A stretch of DNA of 64,000 nucleotides, from contig NW_003546245.1 in assembly GCF_000090795.2 (NCBI RefSeq), positions 801,562-865,561 on the forward strand, read 5' to 3'. The notes beneath the pieces are model-generated. The model saw only the letters and a program-made list of their open reading frames with translations. It made no database searches and was not told the origin of the DNA. Numbering within the stretch: position 1 is the stretch's first letter; the number at the start of each line of letters is the position of its first letter. Positions 54,154 to 64,000 of the stretch are shown here, piece after piece. Source of the stretch: Amphimedon queenslandica (lineage: Eukaryota > Porifera > Demospongiae > Haplosclerida > Niphatidae). Position numbers and translations under genes: made by a program.

Positions 54154-56519
54154 CCTTAATGATGTACCGTGTGTATTATCTCATGTTAGGAATTACATTC
54201 ATCAGTGGAGAAGATGCGTCCACAGTTGTTCCGAATGGCGAGCGAGCTCCAACCAAACGAAGAAGGCATGACAGAGATACTGAAGGCAAACGATTCCCTT
54301 ATTCGAGTGCTTGACTCGTACGAAAAGAAAATGGGAAAGAAAAAAGAAGGAGGAGGAGAGGGAGAGGCAAAAGGAGCAGCAACCGGAGGAGGAGGAGAAT
54401 TACCAAGTACTTTTGGTGACCCTGTTCCATCTACAAGCGCCACAGGAGGGGGAGACAGCAGTATTCTCTTGGATTTAGCTGATTTGAATTTTGGTAATCC
54501 CCCAACTCCCCCTGCCCCTGTTCGTAGTCAAGGTAACGAGGTCAACCTGTTGGATGATGTTAGTTTGGGTGAGTTAGAGTGTGTATTTTAACCCTTTATC
54601 AACTGGTTTTTATCTTGTAGCACTTCCTAGTCTTAATGCAGCACCATTAGTAAGTGATTATTTATTATTATTTATTTATTTATTTATTTATTTTATTTAT
54701 TTATTTTCATAGCCTAGTTTAGATTTCATGACACAGGATCAGCCTCCGTTAGGCGGAATGGGAGGTGTTAGTAAAACCGGGCAAACAGGTTCTGTTCCTG
54801 CTCCAGCAACCAGTCAAACGACCGGCTTTGACCTATTGGGTGATTTTAATTTACTCTCTGGTCCTATGGTACCACCTCCTTCAACTGGAGCTCTGCCCAT
54901 TTCTTCTGGAGCTCCACCCACCTCTGGAGTATTTAATGGATTACTTGATGGGAATTCAGCTAAACCTTTTGGAGCTCCGCCCACCTCCGGAGGAATGTTT
55001 AATGGACTGATTAATAGTACACCGTCTCAGTCTGCTGTAGCTCCACCTTTTGGTGGTCCTATGATTGGTACCACACCTACTTCCGTTCCTATGATTAGTA
55101 CCACGCCTACTTCTGTTTCTATGATTGGTGCCACACCTACTTCCGTTCCTCTTTCAACTAATCCTCTACCTCCTACAAGTATTTCATTGGCCACACCTCC
55201 TATGAGTGTGTCAATGACCACACCCCCTGGTCCTCTATTAGGTGCTGATCCTCTTAGTGCTCTTGATAAGGTCTTTGTTCCAATTGACACCATAAAGCCA
55301 GCTAGTAAGAGAGAGAGAGAGAATGTACATCCATGCAACTTAGGAAAAATGCACATGTGTATAGATCACATTTAAGTTAATTAGAAATTTTAAATCTACG
55401 GCCATGGGCTATAGTACAAGGTTTTTCACCAAAAGTGGCAAGGAGAGAATTCTTCATTTTTATAATTTTTTCTGGTGCATATACATGTGTTTTTGTATAA
55501 TGTAGAAAGTTTGAGCTGATTCCGGTCAAATTTGGATTTTTTTATGATTTTTAAAAGTTGCTTCAAAATTGGGCCAAAGTCCCTGTACTATAGTACAGGG
55601 TTTCGAGCCAAATTTCATCAAAAATGACTAGGTAAGAATTTTTGGTTTTTATAATTTTTTCTGATGCATATACATGTACTTATGTTGCGTAGAAAGTTTG
55701 AGCTCAATCTGATCAAGTTTGAATTTTTTATGAATTTTTAAAAGTTGCTTCAAAATTGGGCCAAAGTCCCTGTACTATAGTACAGGGTCTCAGGGTCTCA
55801 AGCCAAATTTCACCAAAAATGACTAAGAGAGATTTCTCCATTTAAAAATTTTATTTTATACTCGTGTGTGAATGAGTAATTGTAATATATTTGTTGTATA
55901 GGTTCTAAACCTCCCCTTCAAGTCTTAAGTAAAGGAGGAGTCAATGTTTCATTACTTTTTACTGAAGTAAGAACAACAATAAAAATACATTCTGCAAGGA
56001 TTGATCTTTTCTCTCTCATTCAGAATGCACCTGCTCCTGATATCATGGTAATGGTAATGTCAACAATTAGCACAAATCCTTTTCCAATTTCAAATTATTT
56101 GATACAAGCAGCTGCTCCTAAGGCAAGCCATTCAATCCATCGTTATTCTCAATGTTAGCATTCACTGGTTTTAGGTTATGAAAGTGAAGCTCCAGCCACC
56201 AACCGGCTCTGATTTGATGGCGTATAATCCACTGAGTCCACCTGCTAGTGTTTCTCAGATTATGCTTCTTGCTAATCCTACCAAGGTAAGGCAATACAAT
56301 ACGGAAGTTGAATGTGCTTTATGAAATACAATTGCCATGACTTAATTGACATGTGTATTGTGTTACTGAAAATGAAGAGTGACAAAGCTATTTTATATTT
56401 TTTTATTGTATTTTTTCTGGATGTAGGCTCCTGTTAGGTTACGTTTCAGAATAAGTTATACTCCACAAAACGGAGCAGAAGTAGTTGAAATCGCTGAAGT
56501 GTCTTTTTCTTCGGCATAG
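51895..56519 (+). CDS. GGA: GGA family clathrin adaptor (VHS-GAT-GAE)
   Basis: ARF-dependent adaptor that sorts mannose-6-phosphate receptor-type cargo from the trans-Golgi to endosomes. VHS domain: MDDSLEALL, KATNPKNRYEDWEFIMAFCD, ALALLEACVKNCGRKFHQEL and FLNELIRMISPKYLGK. GAT domain: RAANRLIRDMVRRDEKRMEK, LELINNNVKLLNEMLSHFKP and LHSSVEKMRPQLFRMASEL. Hinge: clathrin-type boxes ILLDLADLNFG and NLLDDVSL, FDLLGDFNLL, and internal repeats GAPPTSG...FNGL and TTPTSVPMI. GAE domain: PLQVLSKGGVNVSLLFTENA, VMKVKLQPPTGSDLMAYNPL, RFRISYTPQNG and AEVSFSSA before the stop at 56517. Length and order are as in vertebrate GGAs. A (TC)n tract (about 54080-54148) and a satellite array lie in introns. Confidence 0.95.
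54074..54148. repeat. (CT)n microsatellite in GGA intron
   Basis: About 35 CT dinucleotides in the short intron between two GAT exons, forming the polypyrimidine region before the acceptor. Confidence 0.95.
55388..55845 (+). repeat. Satellite subfamily B array (about 2.5 units) with a hybrid palindrome
   Basis: The perfect palindrome CCCTGTACTATAGTACAGGG is at 55581-55600 and again from 55768, 187 bp apart. At the left end, about 55403, the centre reads CCATGGGCTATAGTACAAGG: one arm of subfamily A and the other of subfamily B. Intronic, in the GGA gene just before the GAE domain exons. Confidence 0.9.
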
Positions 56520-57239
56520 CTGACTTGTTGCATACTCCTTCAGTCCTCCCTACTCTCTCTCTCTCTTTGATCCTCTCTCTTTCTCTCTTGGTGCTGTCTT
56601 GCTGTCTGCTGTGAAACTTTTTGTATCATGTAAATACTGTAATAAGTTTTAATGATTATTATTATTATTATCATTATAATTATTGTATTGTTTTTGTAGC
56701 CCATTTCTTCTTTATTGACTTATTGTTTGAACATTAAACTATAATCAGTACCTAGTTGAAAGGTACTGTACCTCTAATCTTAAGATTAAATGATAATAAT
56801 GTGAATGGGATTAACAAAACAGCTGCTTCTAATGGTAGTAAACCAATGATTAAAACCACCACTTCATTAACACCACAAATTAGAAAGATATTATTGTTTA
56901 GGTCAAGTGTGAACAACAATATTTAAACGTGTGAACAAGCTTGTTGCTCACTCACAAGAACATGGCCAAGATGCTTTTATACATAATAATTGTCACCAAA
57001 GTATCCCTGCTTGCTGCTATTAAAAGACAAAATGAAGTCACAATAAAATTAAAACCATTCAAAATTACTTCTTTAGATTATAAAATACAACAAACAGACA
57101 CAGCAACAAACACACACAAGTAGATACATGTATCAGATAGAAAAAAAGAGACAGTGAGTGAGAGAAAGAAGGATTCACAGGAAAGTGTTTGGATGAAAGA
57201 TGCTAATACCAAGCACACAAACAAAGACACATAGTTAAA
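56520..57239. other. AT-rich convergent gap GGA / LAMTOR2
   Basis: 720 bp with pyrimidine-rich stretches (tctctctctctttgatcctctc near 56555) and short ATT runs. A 60-codon frame on the plus strand at 56941 has no recognisable features. Probably two 3' untranslated regions. Confidence 0.6.
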
Positions 57240-57815
57240 CTACGTTGGAGCTGCTATCTGTGACAATGGCTCTTTAAGATAACCTGCTAAAGTTTCCATC
57301 TGAAAGGAGGAGGGGAAATATAAGAGATATGTATTTCAACAACAGTTATATATATTTACTATTATAGTACATTGGGTAAATCATTCTCGTTTTACCTTAA
57401 CTTTGAGTAATCCTAATCCAACACTCTTCTGGGCATAAATACACAATAATAGATTGGCTACCTTCTTTATAGCGACACAGCCATCCTAAAAGAATAAAAT
57501 GGCACCCATGAATCAACACACCCACAATATCTCACCTCACACTGTAAGACTATCAGCTCCAGTGGCTTGTCCTCCATCGTAGCGTTGGAGTTCTTGTCAT
57601 ACGACATCCATATATTAGCAGCAATGGCGGCTGTGACATGCTCTTTCTTTTCACTTTTCCCAGCAAAGGCCATTAGCGAACCTTCTTGATTTAAAAGGCT
57701 AGAAAAGTTATTGTTATTAGTTGAGGGAGGGCAGGAGTGTTTCTTACAGTGTACAGTGTATTCCTCCAGTGTTTGCCTGTTCTAAAACTCGTGTAAGGGC
57801 TTTGGGTTTCAACAT
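57240..57815 (-). CDS. LAMTOR2: Ragulator subunit LAMTOR2 (roadblock-type)
   Basis: Part of the Ragulator scaffold that holds Rag GTPases and MAPK signalling on the lysosome surface. Four short exons: MLKPKALTRVLEQANTGGI, then LLNQEGSLMAFAGKSEKKEH with VTAAIAANIWMSYDKNSN and DKPLELIVLQCE, then DGCVAIKKVANLLLCIYAQK with SVGLGLLKVK, and finally METLAGYLKEPLSQIAAPT. This parallels human LAMTOR2 almost block by block (MLRPKALTQVLSQANTGGVQ and EEPLTQVAAS). The stop is at 57240-57242. Length is near the 125 aa expected for a complete roadblock/LC7 protein. It shares a 100-bp promoter with RRS1. Confidence 0.94.
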
Positions 57816-57915
57816 CTTTATCCACCAAGTTTAAGTTCTCTTCCTAGTCTCCTTTTTTGTGGTCACGTGGTACGAGTGATGTCATGTGACGTAGTCACTA
57901 CACACGTGGTTAGAA
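57816..57915. promoter_or_regulatory. Divergent promoter LAMTOR2 / RRS1 with two CACGTG boxes
   Basis: A 100-bp gap with GGTCACGTGG (CACGTG at 57864-57869), TGATGTCA and TGTGACGTAG half-CRE-like sites, and a second CACGTG at 57903-57908 just before the RRS1 start. bHLH-zip factors (MYC/USF or TFE) are candidates by consensus. Confidence 0.55.
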
Positions 57916-59563
57916 ATGGAGGCTGAAGAAGAATCAATGGATGTAGAAGCGATTCTTTCTGCTCATCAGAGCAAGTTTAAATCAACAGAAGTGAATAAAG
58001 AGGTCGAGCTTCAGTTTGATTTGGGTCGTTTGCTGGCAACAGATCTCAATGAAATTGAAGCACAATCACTCAAGACCAAGTTGATAATAATTCACCATTC
58101 ATTGTTATTTTAATTATTAATATCAGACAGAAAGATGGCTATCTTCTTAACTTAATGAGAGACAACACACAGCTATTAATCAATGAGATATGGAAGGTAT
58201 GCTATGGAACTAAACAACACTGAAACATTTGTTTTTTAGTTTCCAGTTGAAAATAATGATGGCGGTATCTCTGTTCAGGTATCATTAATTATAATATTAA
58301 ATGTATAATAATAATTATTATTAGCTTCCTTCTCCAAAGACGGTCCTTCCACGTGAAAAACCGGTAAAGCCAGTTTGTCCTGTTTATAACGACTTTTCTT
58401 CCATTTAGATACCCAAAGAAAAAGAACCGACGAAATGGGAGCAATTTGCCCAAACTAAAGTAAGACAAGAACTCACATGATTATCACATGACATCATAAT
58501 GTTGTGCAGGGAATAGCAAAAAAGAAGAGATCAAAGATGGTTTTTGATGAGAAAAGTCAAGTATGTCATTTTATATTTTATTCATTTCACATTGCTAGAA
58601 TGCATCTAATACAGTAACAGTTATATCAAGTAGTGTCCAATAGTAGATTGTATTGTCTAGGAATGGAAGCCAAGATGGGGCTACAAGAGAATAAATGATC
58701 CCAAGGAAGACTGGCTCATTGAAGTCCCAGATAATGCTGGTACTGATGATGTGTAGTGAATTGTTAAAGTAAGGTTGGTGTATTTGCATAGATCCTTATG
58801 AGGATCCTTTTGAGAAGAAATCTGAAGACAGAAAGGAAAGGATAGCAAAGAATGAATACCAACGTTTGAGGAATATCGCAAGAGCTGACAAAAGTGGACG
58901 AGTGAAAGGTAAGGAACTATAATCCATGTCTCACTCCTCCTCTGTCTCTCATTGTATCAGCTCCATTACCTCCAGCGTATGCTGCAAAGCTAAACAAGCA
59001 TCAAGTATGTTAACTATAGATAATCTTATGTGTTTGTATCATGTGATCATCAGGTGACACATGCGCTTGGTATGGCAAGAAAATCGACTGCATCTATTGG
59101 TAAATTCACACCTAAACTGGTGAGCTTATTATTTCAAACTCGTCATCTTGTAAATTTATTGTTTTATTCTGCAGTCGAAAGAGCCAGCTGCTAAGAGTGC
59201 TGGAAAGAAAAGCAAAGTCAGAAAAGGATTTATTTCGATTGTCATTAATTAATAATTATTTTGTTTAGTTTCGTCCGGTTGTTGGGAAGAAAGGAGAAGA
59301 GAGAGCACTCAATTTGGAAATATTAAAGAAAATGTCGAAGAAGACAGATATTTTGGATGTGAAGAAGGCCACAAGCAAATTTATATCAGATGAGCATGAA
59401 AAGTGAATCAGCCATTTTAGTTCTAAATGTAACTAGTTCTCTCAGAGCACATGCAGAGAAGCAGCAAGGAATACGAAAAAAGAAAAACAAACATGTCAGT
59501 CACAAAGCAGGAAAGAAACCGGTAAAGTTGATGAAACAAAAGGCAAGAAGAAAGAAAAGATGA
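57916..59563 (+). CDS. RRS1: Ribosome biogenesis regulatory protein RRS1
   Basis: Nucleolar factor needed for 5S RNP loading in 60S assembly. Start MEAEEESMDVEAILSAHQSK. Exons then give ELQFDLGRLLATDLN, MRDNTQLLINEIWK, LPSPKTVLPREKP, KEKEPTKWEQFAQTKGIAKK, KRSKMVFDEKSQEWKPRWGY, RINDPKEDWLIEVPDNA, DPYEDPFEKKSEDRKER, NEYQRLRNIARADKSGR, VTHALGMARKSTASIGKFT, FRPVVGKKGEERALNLEILK and a lysine-rich end KPVKLMKQKARRKKR. These are RRS1 hallmarks in order, including KWEQFA and WGYKRIND. It is an unusually intron-rich version with some introns of about 50 bp. Confidence 0.95.
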
Positions 59564-59663
59564 TCCAAATACTTTTTCTCTGCAAATAAATTACTTTTAT
59601 TGTGAGGTGTGTTCGTAATAGTATTATTATTATAAAAAATAACTTTTCGAGTTATGATTTGTC

Positions 59664-62102
59664 TTAGTATCTTTGATGCATTATCTGCATGCAACGAACA
59701 AGAGAGTCACAACCAATGTGCTCCTAAAAATCACAACAGATCAGTTACACATACAAACAGATTGTATATCCATAACACACTGATATTCCAGAATCTCTAT
59801 CTTGTAGTGTGATGACACCATTTGAGATCGTGCCATCATCTATCAACACTCTCATTGGAGTGCCTATCTCATCTTGACTGTATGACACAGTATACTTAAT
59901 GCATTAACATGTCCCCTTACTCACTATGCAAGTCTTGATTCTAGTGATCCTTCGTTGTAAGATTTCGAAGTGATTGGAATCATGTTAAGTTCACTAGCCA
60001 GTTTATCACAGAACTACAGGCAGTATAAGATGTGTGTAATTGTTGTTCATTAGGCAATTTTTATCTCACCATTACTTGGTCTTGTACATTCTCTTCAGGA
60101 AGAAATGCTAACTTGATTGGAGCAAGTCTTCTGTGAATTTTCAACAAAGCCTTTCTCATAATGTACACAAAGCCAATGATACTGTTACTTACATTGATTG
60201 GTGATTCATCTGTCCATTGCCTGTAATTGTCAAAGAAAGCATCTCTCAAGATACTCCATAAACCTAAGAGAAGAAATAATGTACACACATGTATAAGTCA
60301 AGTGAGTCTTGACCTGTATCAAGTCTAGTCATGAAATGAAGGACGCTCTTGTTTTTAAGCTGATATGTATCTATGTTCTCAATAACAATGTATTCTGAAT
60401 CCTGGTTTAGCTCAGTGTTTGGTAAAATAAACTGAGACAAGGAAGTGTGACATTATACAAGAGGAGACAGAGAACTTGAGAATGAAGGCTATACAGGATG
60501 GTTACTTTAATGTAGGAATTTTTTTCATCCAATACAAAATTCTCAGGACGACAAGCAAACTAATAATAACAATGAAAAATGACAGTGAAATTTTGTCAAA
60601 CTTTTGCTCATAACTCAACAAATATTTCATGGAATCAGCTCAAACTTTCTACAGAGCATAAGTGCATCAATATGTATCAGAAAATGTAATAAAAATCGGG
60701 GGTGATTTCGGAGCCATTTTTCGAAAAAAACCATGGGCTATAGCCTTGGGTATTTTTCAAAATTTGGCCGTTCTAAAAAATTGCTCATAACTAAAAAAAT
60801 TGAAGCCGGAATCAGCTCAAACTTTCTACAGAGAATAAGTGCATCAATATGTATCAGAAAATGTAATAAAAATTGGGGGTGATTTTGGAGCCATTTTTTG
60901 GAAAAAACCATGGGCTATAGCCTTGGGTATTTTTCAAAATTTGGCCGTTCTAAAAAATTGCTCATAACTAAAAAAATTGAAGCCGGAATCAGCTCAAACT
61001 TTCTACAGAGAATAAGTGCATCAATATGTATCAGAAAATGTAATAAAAAGTGGGGGTGATTTCGGAGCCATTTTTTGGAAAAACCATGGGCTATAGCCTT
61101 GGGTAATTTTCAAAATTTGACCGTTTTTAAAAAATGCTCATAACTCAAAAAATTGAAGCCGGAATCAGCTCAAACTTTCTACAGAGCATAAGTGCATCAA
61201 TATGTATCAGAAAATTTAATAAAAATTGGGAGTGATTTCGGAGTCATTTTTTGAAAAAACCATGGGTTATAGCCTTGGGTAATTTTCAAAATTTGGCTGT
61301 TTTTAAAAAATGCTCATAACTCAAAAAATTGAAGTCGGAATCGACTCAAACTTTCTACAGAGCATAAGGGCATCAATATGTATCAGAAAATGTAATAAAA
61401 ATTTGGGATGACTTCGGAGCCATTTTTGGCTACTTTTAAAATTGGCCATAACTAGCATAGAAATATCAATATGTAGGCAGTGTTTTGAAAGACTAGTATT
61501 TTTATAGCACAAGGATTTTTTACTCCTTCTTACTTGCTTCCACCATTGTAATCGACTCCTTTGCCAAAAAATAATCCATTCTTGAGACACAAACGAAGGA
61601 CAAACATAATATAAATGCAATTGCTCTCTATTGTATAAACTACTCGTGTTTGATGAATTAGCTAATAGGAGAGTTACGAGTAAAGAACGAATGTATTATT
61701 GCTTACCGTAAAAGCTCAAGCCAAATGGCAATGGAAACTCTAAAAATTTTAACCAATTTGTAGCGACACTTTTGGGTGTGGCCATTTCGAAATTAAACTA
61801 AACAAAATTGATTAATGTCACTGAGCAGAGTGACTTACAGGAGAATGAACCAGGTGTACATTAGCAGAGCTGGCGGAGACAGTTGAGTATTCCCTAAATT
61901 TTATCATTAAAAAATATATATATATAACAGATTCACAGTGTCACCCCCACCATTCTGTGATGAAATTTCTTCTCATTGCTGCCCCGAGAGGTCCATAGCC
62001 AACCACAGTCTGGAGCAATTCCTGTACTGTAGAGGATGAAATGATACTACTAGCAGCCTCGGTCGTCAAGAAAAACCCATTCTTAGTACAAAGAGAGAAC
62101 AT
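59664..62102 (-). CDS. POLG2: DNA polymerase gamma accessory subunit
   Basis: Processivity subunit of the mitochondrial DNA polymerase, related to class II aminoacyl-tRNA synthetases. Start MFSLCTKNGFFLTTEAASSI at 62102. Then LLQTVVGYGPLGAAMRRNFI, SVATNWLKFLEFPLPFGLSF, QEWIIFWQRSRLQWWKQ, FACRPENFVLDEKNSYIK, SEYIVIENIDTYQLKNKSVL, GLWSILRDAFFDNYRQWTDE, RKALLKIHRRLAPIKLAFLP and the anticodon-binding-like end CDKLASELNMIPITSKSYNE, PMRVLIDDGTISNGVITLQD then RDSG, closing with CMQIMHQRY. GPLG, FWLRHRLQWW and the LENGLIHLRSRDT region are the human counterparts. The intron after QEWIIFWQ...LQWWKQ holds a satellite A array. The start is about 129 bp from divergent GID4. Confidence 0.88.
60598..61430 (-). 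repeat. Satellite subfamily A array (about 5 units, 176-177 bp period)
   Basis: Minus-orientation units with CCATGGGCTATAGCCTTGGG or close variants starting at 60731, 60908, 61084 and 61260. Each unit has AGCTCAAACTTTCTACAGAG and CATCAATATGTATCAGAAAA. Two adjacent units near 60780-61020 are almost identical over their whole length, pointing to recent local expansion. In a POLG2 intron. Confidence 0.9.
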
Positions 62103-62231
62103 GTGGAGGCACATGTGTAGCGATATAAATGAATATGGGATGGTATGCCACGCCTTATGCTAGATTTTTATTTGTGCTGCTCTGGCTTAGCATTCTTTTA
62201 ACCACCACGAGTACAATAAAGAAGAGTCATA
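62103..62231. promoter_or_regulatory. Divergent promoter POLG2 / GID4
   Basis: A 129-bp gap between opposite starts. No motif stands out. Confidence 0.4.
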
Positions 62232-63304
62232 ATGGAGGTAGACTGTGCCCCTGAGACAGATGAAGAGAAGCCTGTAGGTGTAGGGAAACAGTTAGGATTT
62301 CCTTGCTCTCCTTTTAGGAGTGGTAGCCGTTTTAAAGGCTTTCAGCAGAGCAAAGGCAATAAATATCAAGTTGAAGTTATTATTCAGGTAAACATGTATG
62401 AGTAGGTACATCAGTATACTCGTTAGTCTTATGCAGTATATAGACCATAGCAACGACCTCTTGTCAGGATATTTAAAGATACAAGGACTTACCGAGGTAA
62501 TATATGAAAATTAAAATTTGTATTTAGTACATTAATGTATCGATTAGTCTTCATAATTATGCATCAGTACTTAAATAAATTGTACAATCGTATGCAACAT
62601 TTATCATAAGAAGATTGTGTGTCTGTATCGTATTCTTTTAAATAGGAATTTCCAACATTAATAACATTCTTTGAAGGTGAAGTTATAGGTGACAAGCATC
62701 ACTTCTTAACAAGAAAATGGGATGCAACGGAAGATATCGATAGAAAGCACTGGGGAAAGTTCACCGCCTTTCGCCCGTTTTCAAAAAGTTTCAACTCCGA
62801 TACATTTGATTACAAATCAATCAAAGACACGAACTGTGTCTTCATGAGATGGAAGGTACATTTACTTGACAAGTAAAGTAATACTGTATAGTCTTTATTC
62901 TTGATACTATGCTGCACATTAAATACATGTCCATTAATTGCATAGAAGCTGCAATAGTGTAATAGGTATAGTGGCAGTTTTATAATTGCATGGTTGTAAA
63001 TTTATAGTGTCCAAAGTGCATTAACTTTGTCTCTAACGAACGTAGGAATTGTTTTTAGTTCCTGATCACAGGATCACTGACATTAATGGAGCTTCTCTTG
63101 CTGGCTTTTATTACATTTGTCTTGATCTGACCACTAGAAACATAGATGGGTTTTATTTTCATAGACTATCAGACTGGTAAGGAAAAGAGAAAATAATATA
63201 TAGCATTTTATTATTATTATTGTTGTTATATATGGTACAGGTTCCAGTCAATTACACTTCAGGAAGTGCAGAAGAAAAGAATATCAACTTTTCAATTTCA
63301 TTAG
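62232..63304 (+). CDS. GID4: GID4/VID24, substrate receptor of the CTLH ubiquitin ligase
   Basis: Recognises N-terminal proline and similar degrons for the GID/CTLH E3 ligase. Exons give [160 protein letters not shown] and [20 protein letters not shown]. This follows human GID4 across the beta-barrel. The family's catalytic-pocket wording (LTRKWDAD, FMRWKE, DISGASFAGFYYI) is conserved. Lacks the long N-terminal extension of mammalian GID4. The last splice (GACTG/GTTCC) sets the stop at 63302-63304. Confidence 0.95.
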
Positions 63305-63830
63305 CAATGATGACACTATCTTTCATTCAATGCTGTATCTTTTCATTTATTGCTGTGTCTATTAATCAAGTCATTGTTATTTTATTGTGATCATATTTAA
63401 TGCAACAATCATTAGTAGATCTAATTATTGATTTTTATTATGACCACTGAATAATTATTTTTTTAATAATAATAATTATAAAAAGAAATCTCTTGATTGT
63501 AACTCATGGTCTTTGTGTCAAAATCATCTCTAAAAAATATCCAAATTTTATTAGTACTACAATCAGCATCAGAAAAATTATCTTAAATCACAAAAACAAT
63601 CAATTATTATGTACAATGTTAGTTCAACTGCAAAAATCACAAGTCCTATACAGTATACACTAATTAACATACTATTACCAGCTCTAAATCATTGGGGGGG
63701 ATAATACAAGACAACAATGTGGCCTAACAATAACTATGATCCTTAAATACATTCACCCTTAACATGAGATCTGTGTTCACTGCATGCATTAGATACAGCA
63801 CAACAAGTGTGAGCAAAGTAAGAATTCCTT
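63305..63830. other. AT-rich convergent gap after GID4
   Basis: No gene recognised. Contains a GGGGGG run near 63697 and scattered AT-rich words. Likely 3' untranslated sequence of both flanking genes. Confidence 0.55.
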
Positions 63831-64000
63831 TTAAGGTTGAGAGTCTTCAGATTCGCTGGTTGTAGAAGGAGGAGGATTGAGAGAAGGAGGAGGCTGATCA
63901 GTTGATGTAGACTGGCCAGGAAAACGAATAGCAAGCTTTTGCTTTTGTTTTCTTGTCCTTGGCTTAGGTGGTCCATCAACTCGCTCAAGCTCGCGAGCCG
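63831..64000 (-). CDS. C-terminal end of an unidentified protein (5' part outside window)
   Basis: One frame stays open from the window edge to a TAA at 63831-63833. It reads ARELERVDGPPKPRTRKQKQ, KLAIRFPGQSTSTDQPPPSL and ends STTSESEDSQP. It is basic, then proline-rich, then an acidic serine tail, which suggests a disordered nuclear protein tail. The competing ATG-started frame over the same bases (63988 to 63743) is leucine-rich by accident of the opposite codon phase. No family can be named from 55 residues. Confidence 0.45.
   Translation of the reverse strand, partial: ARELERVDGPPKPRTRKQKQKLAIRFPGQSTSTDQPPPSLNPPPSTTSESEDSQP

Noticed and set aside
56941-57123. 60-codon frame between GGA and LAMTOR2
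   Set aside because: Low-complexity, AT-driven, no features; probably 3' untranslated sequence.
63743-63988. 81-aa leucine-rich frame at the right edge
   Set aside because: The frame one base over reads a sensible basic/proline/acidic C-terminus to the window edge; the leucine-rich frame is its phase shadow.
1-64000. CRISPR arrays, bacterial operons, rRNA genes, retroviral or LTR elements
   Set aside because: The repeats are contiguous satellites without spacers, genes are spliced and eukaryotic, and I saw no reverse transcriptase, integrase, capsid or rRNA signature.

Overview
This is a gene-dense animal nuclear window, most likely from a demosponge. It has many short GT-AG introns (often 40-150 bp, AT-rich), about 100-bp gaps between divergent genes, and clear metazoan orthologues. 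The general look fits Amphimedon-type genomes, but that species call is inference and no database was searched. I recognise about 25 protein genes and one tRNA. Most genes are split into several exons, so each entry gives a gene span with its internal logic.

Left part (1-19.5 kb). An MFSD11/UNC93-like transporter runs leftwards off the window edge. One of its introns is about 3 kb long and holds an unrecognised single-pass membrane protein gene on the opposite strand, plus a satellite array. Next come a membrane-anchored JmjC/cupin protein, a heparan sulfate 3-O-sulfotransferase and an espin whose C-terminus looks like a calponin-homology domain. Two related lysine methyltransferases, CAMKMT and METTL22, flank three tandem dispanin/CD225-like small membrane proteins.

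Middle (19.5-39.6 kb). Two tandem Munc13-4/BAIAP3-class genes lie on the minus strand. One keeps the C2 calcium ligands and the other has lost most of them. DNA ligase I follows, with an antisense initiator tRNA-Met in an intron, and then a 33-bp minisatellite.

Right part (39.6-64 kb). Five GIY-YIG-domain genes lie on the minus strand. Four of them, together with a tyrosine-recombinase (Crypton-like) relic and a foldback MITE, are nested antisense in one 5-kb intron of COX10. The fifth is a 788-aa protein beyond RPP21. The remaining genes are housekeeping: RPP21, COX10, INTS15, GGA, LAMTOR2, RRS1, POLG2 and GID4. At the right edge is the C-terminal end of an unidentified protein.

Two features recur across the window. 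First, a tandem repeat family of about 177-187 bp sits in introns of at least six genes. It has two subfamilies whose palindromes, both centred on CTATAG, differ in matched ways. Second, eight divergent gene pairs are separated by only about 85-190 bp, and several of these promoters carry a CACGTG box. The most unusual finding is the GIY-YIG cluster: two members keep every expected catalytic residue and three show stepwise loss, which suggests capture, nesting and domestication of a homing-type nuclease fold in an animal genome.
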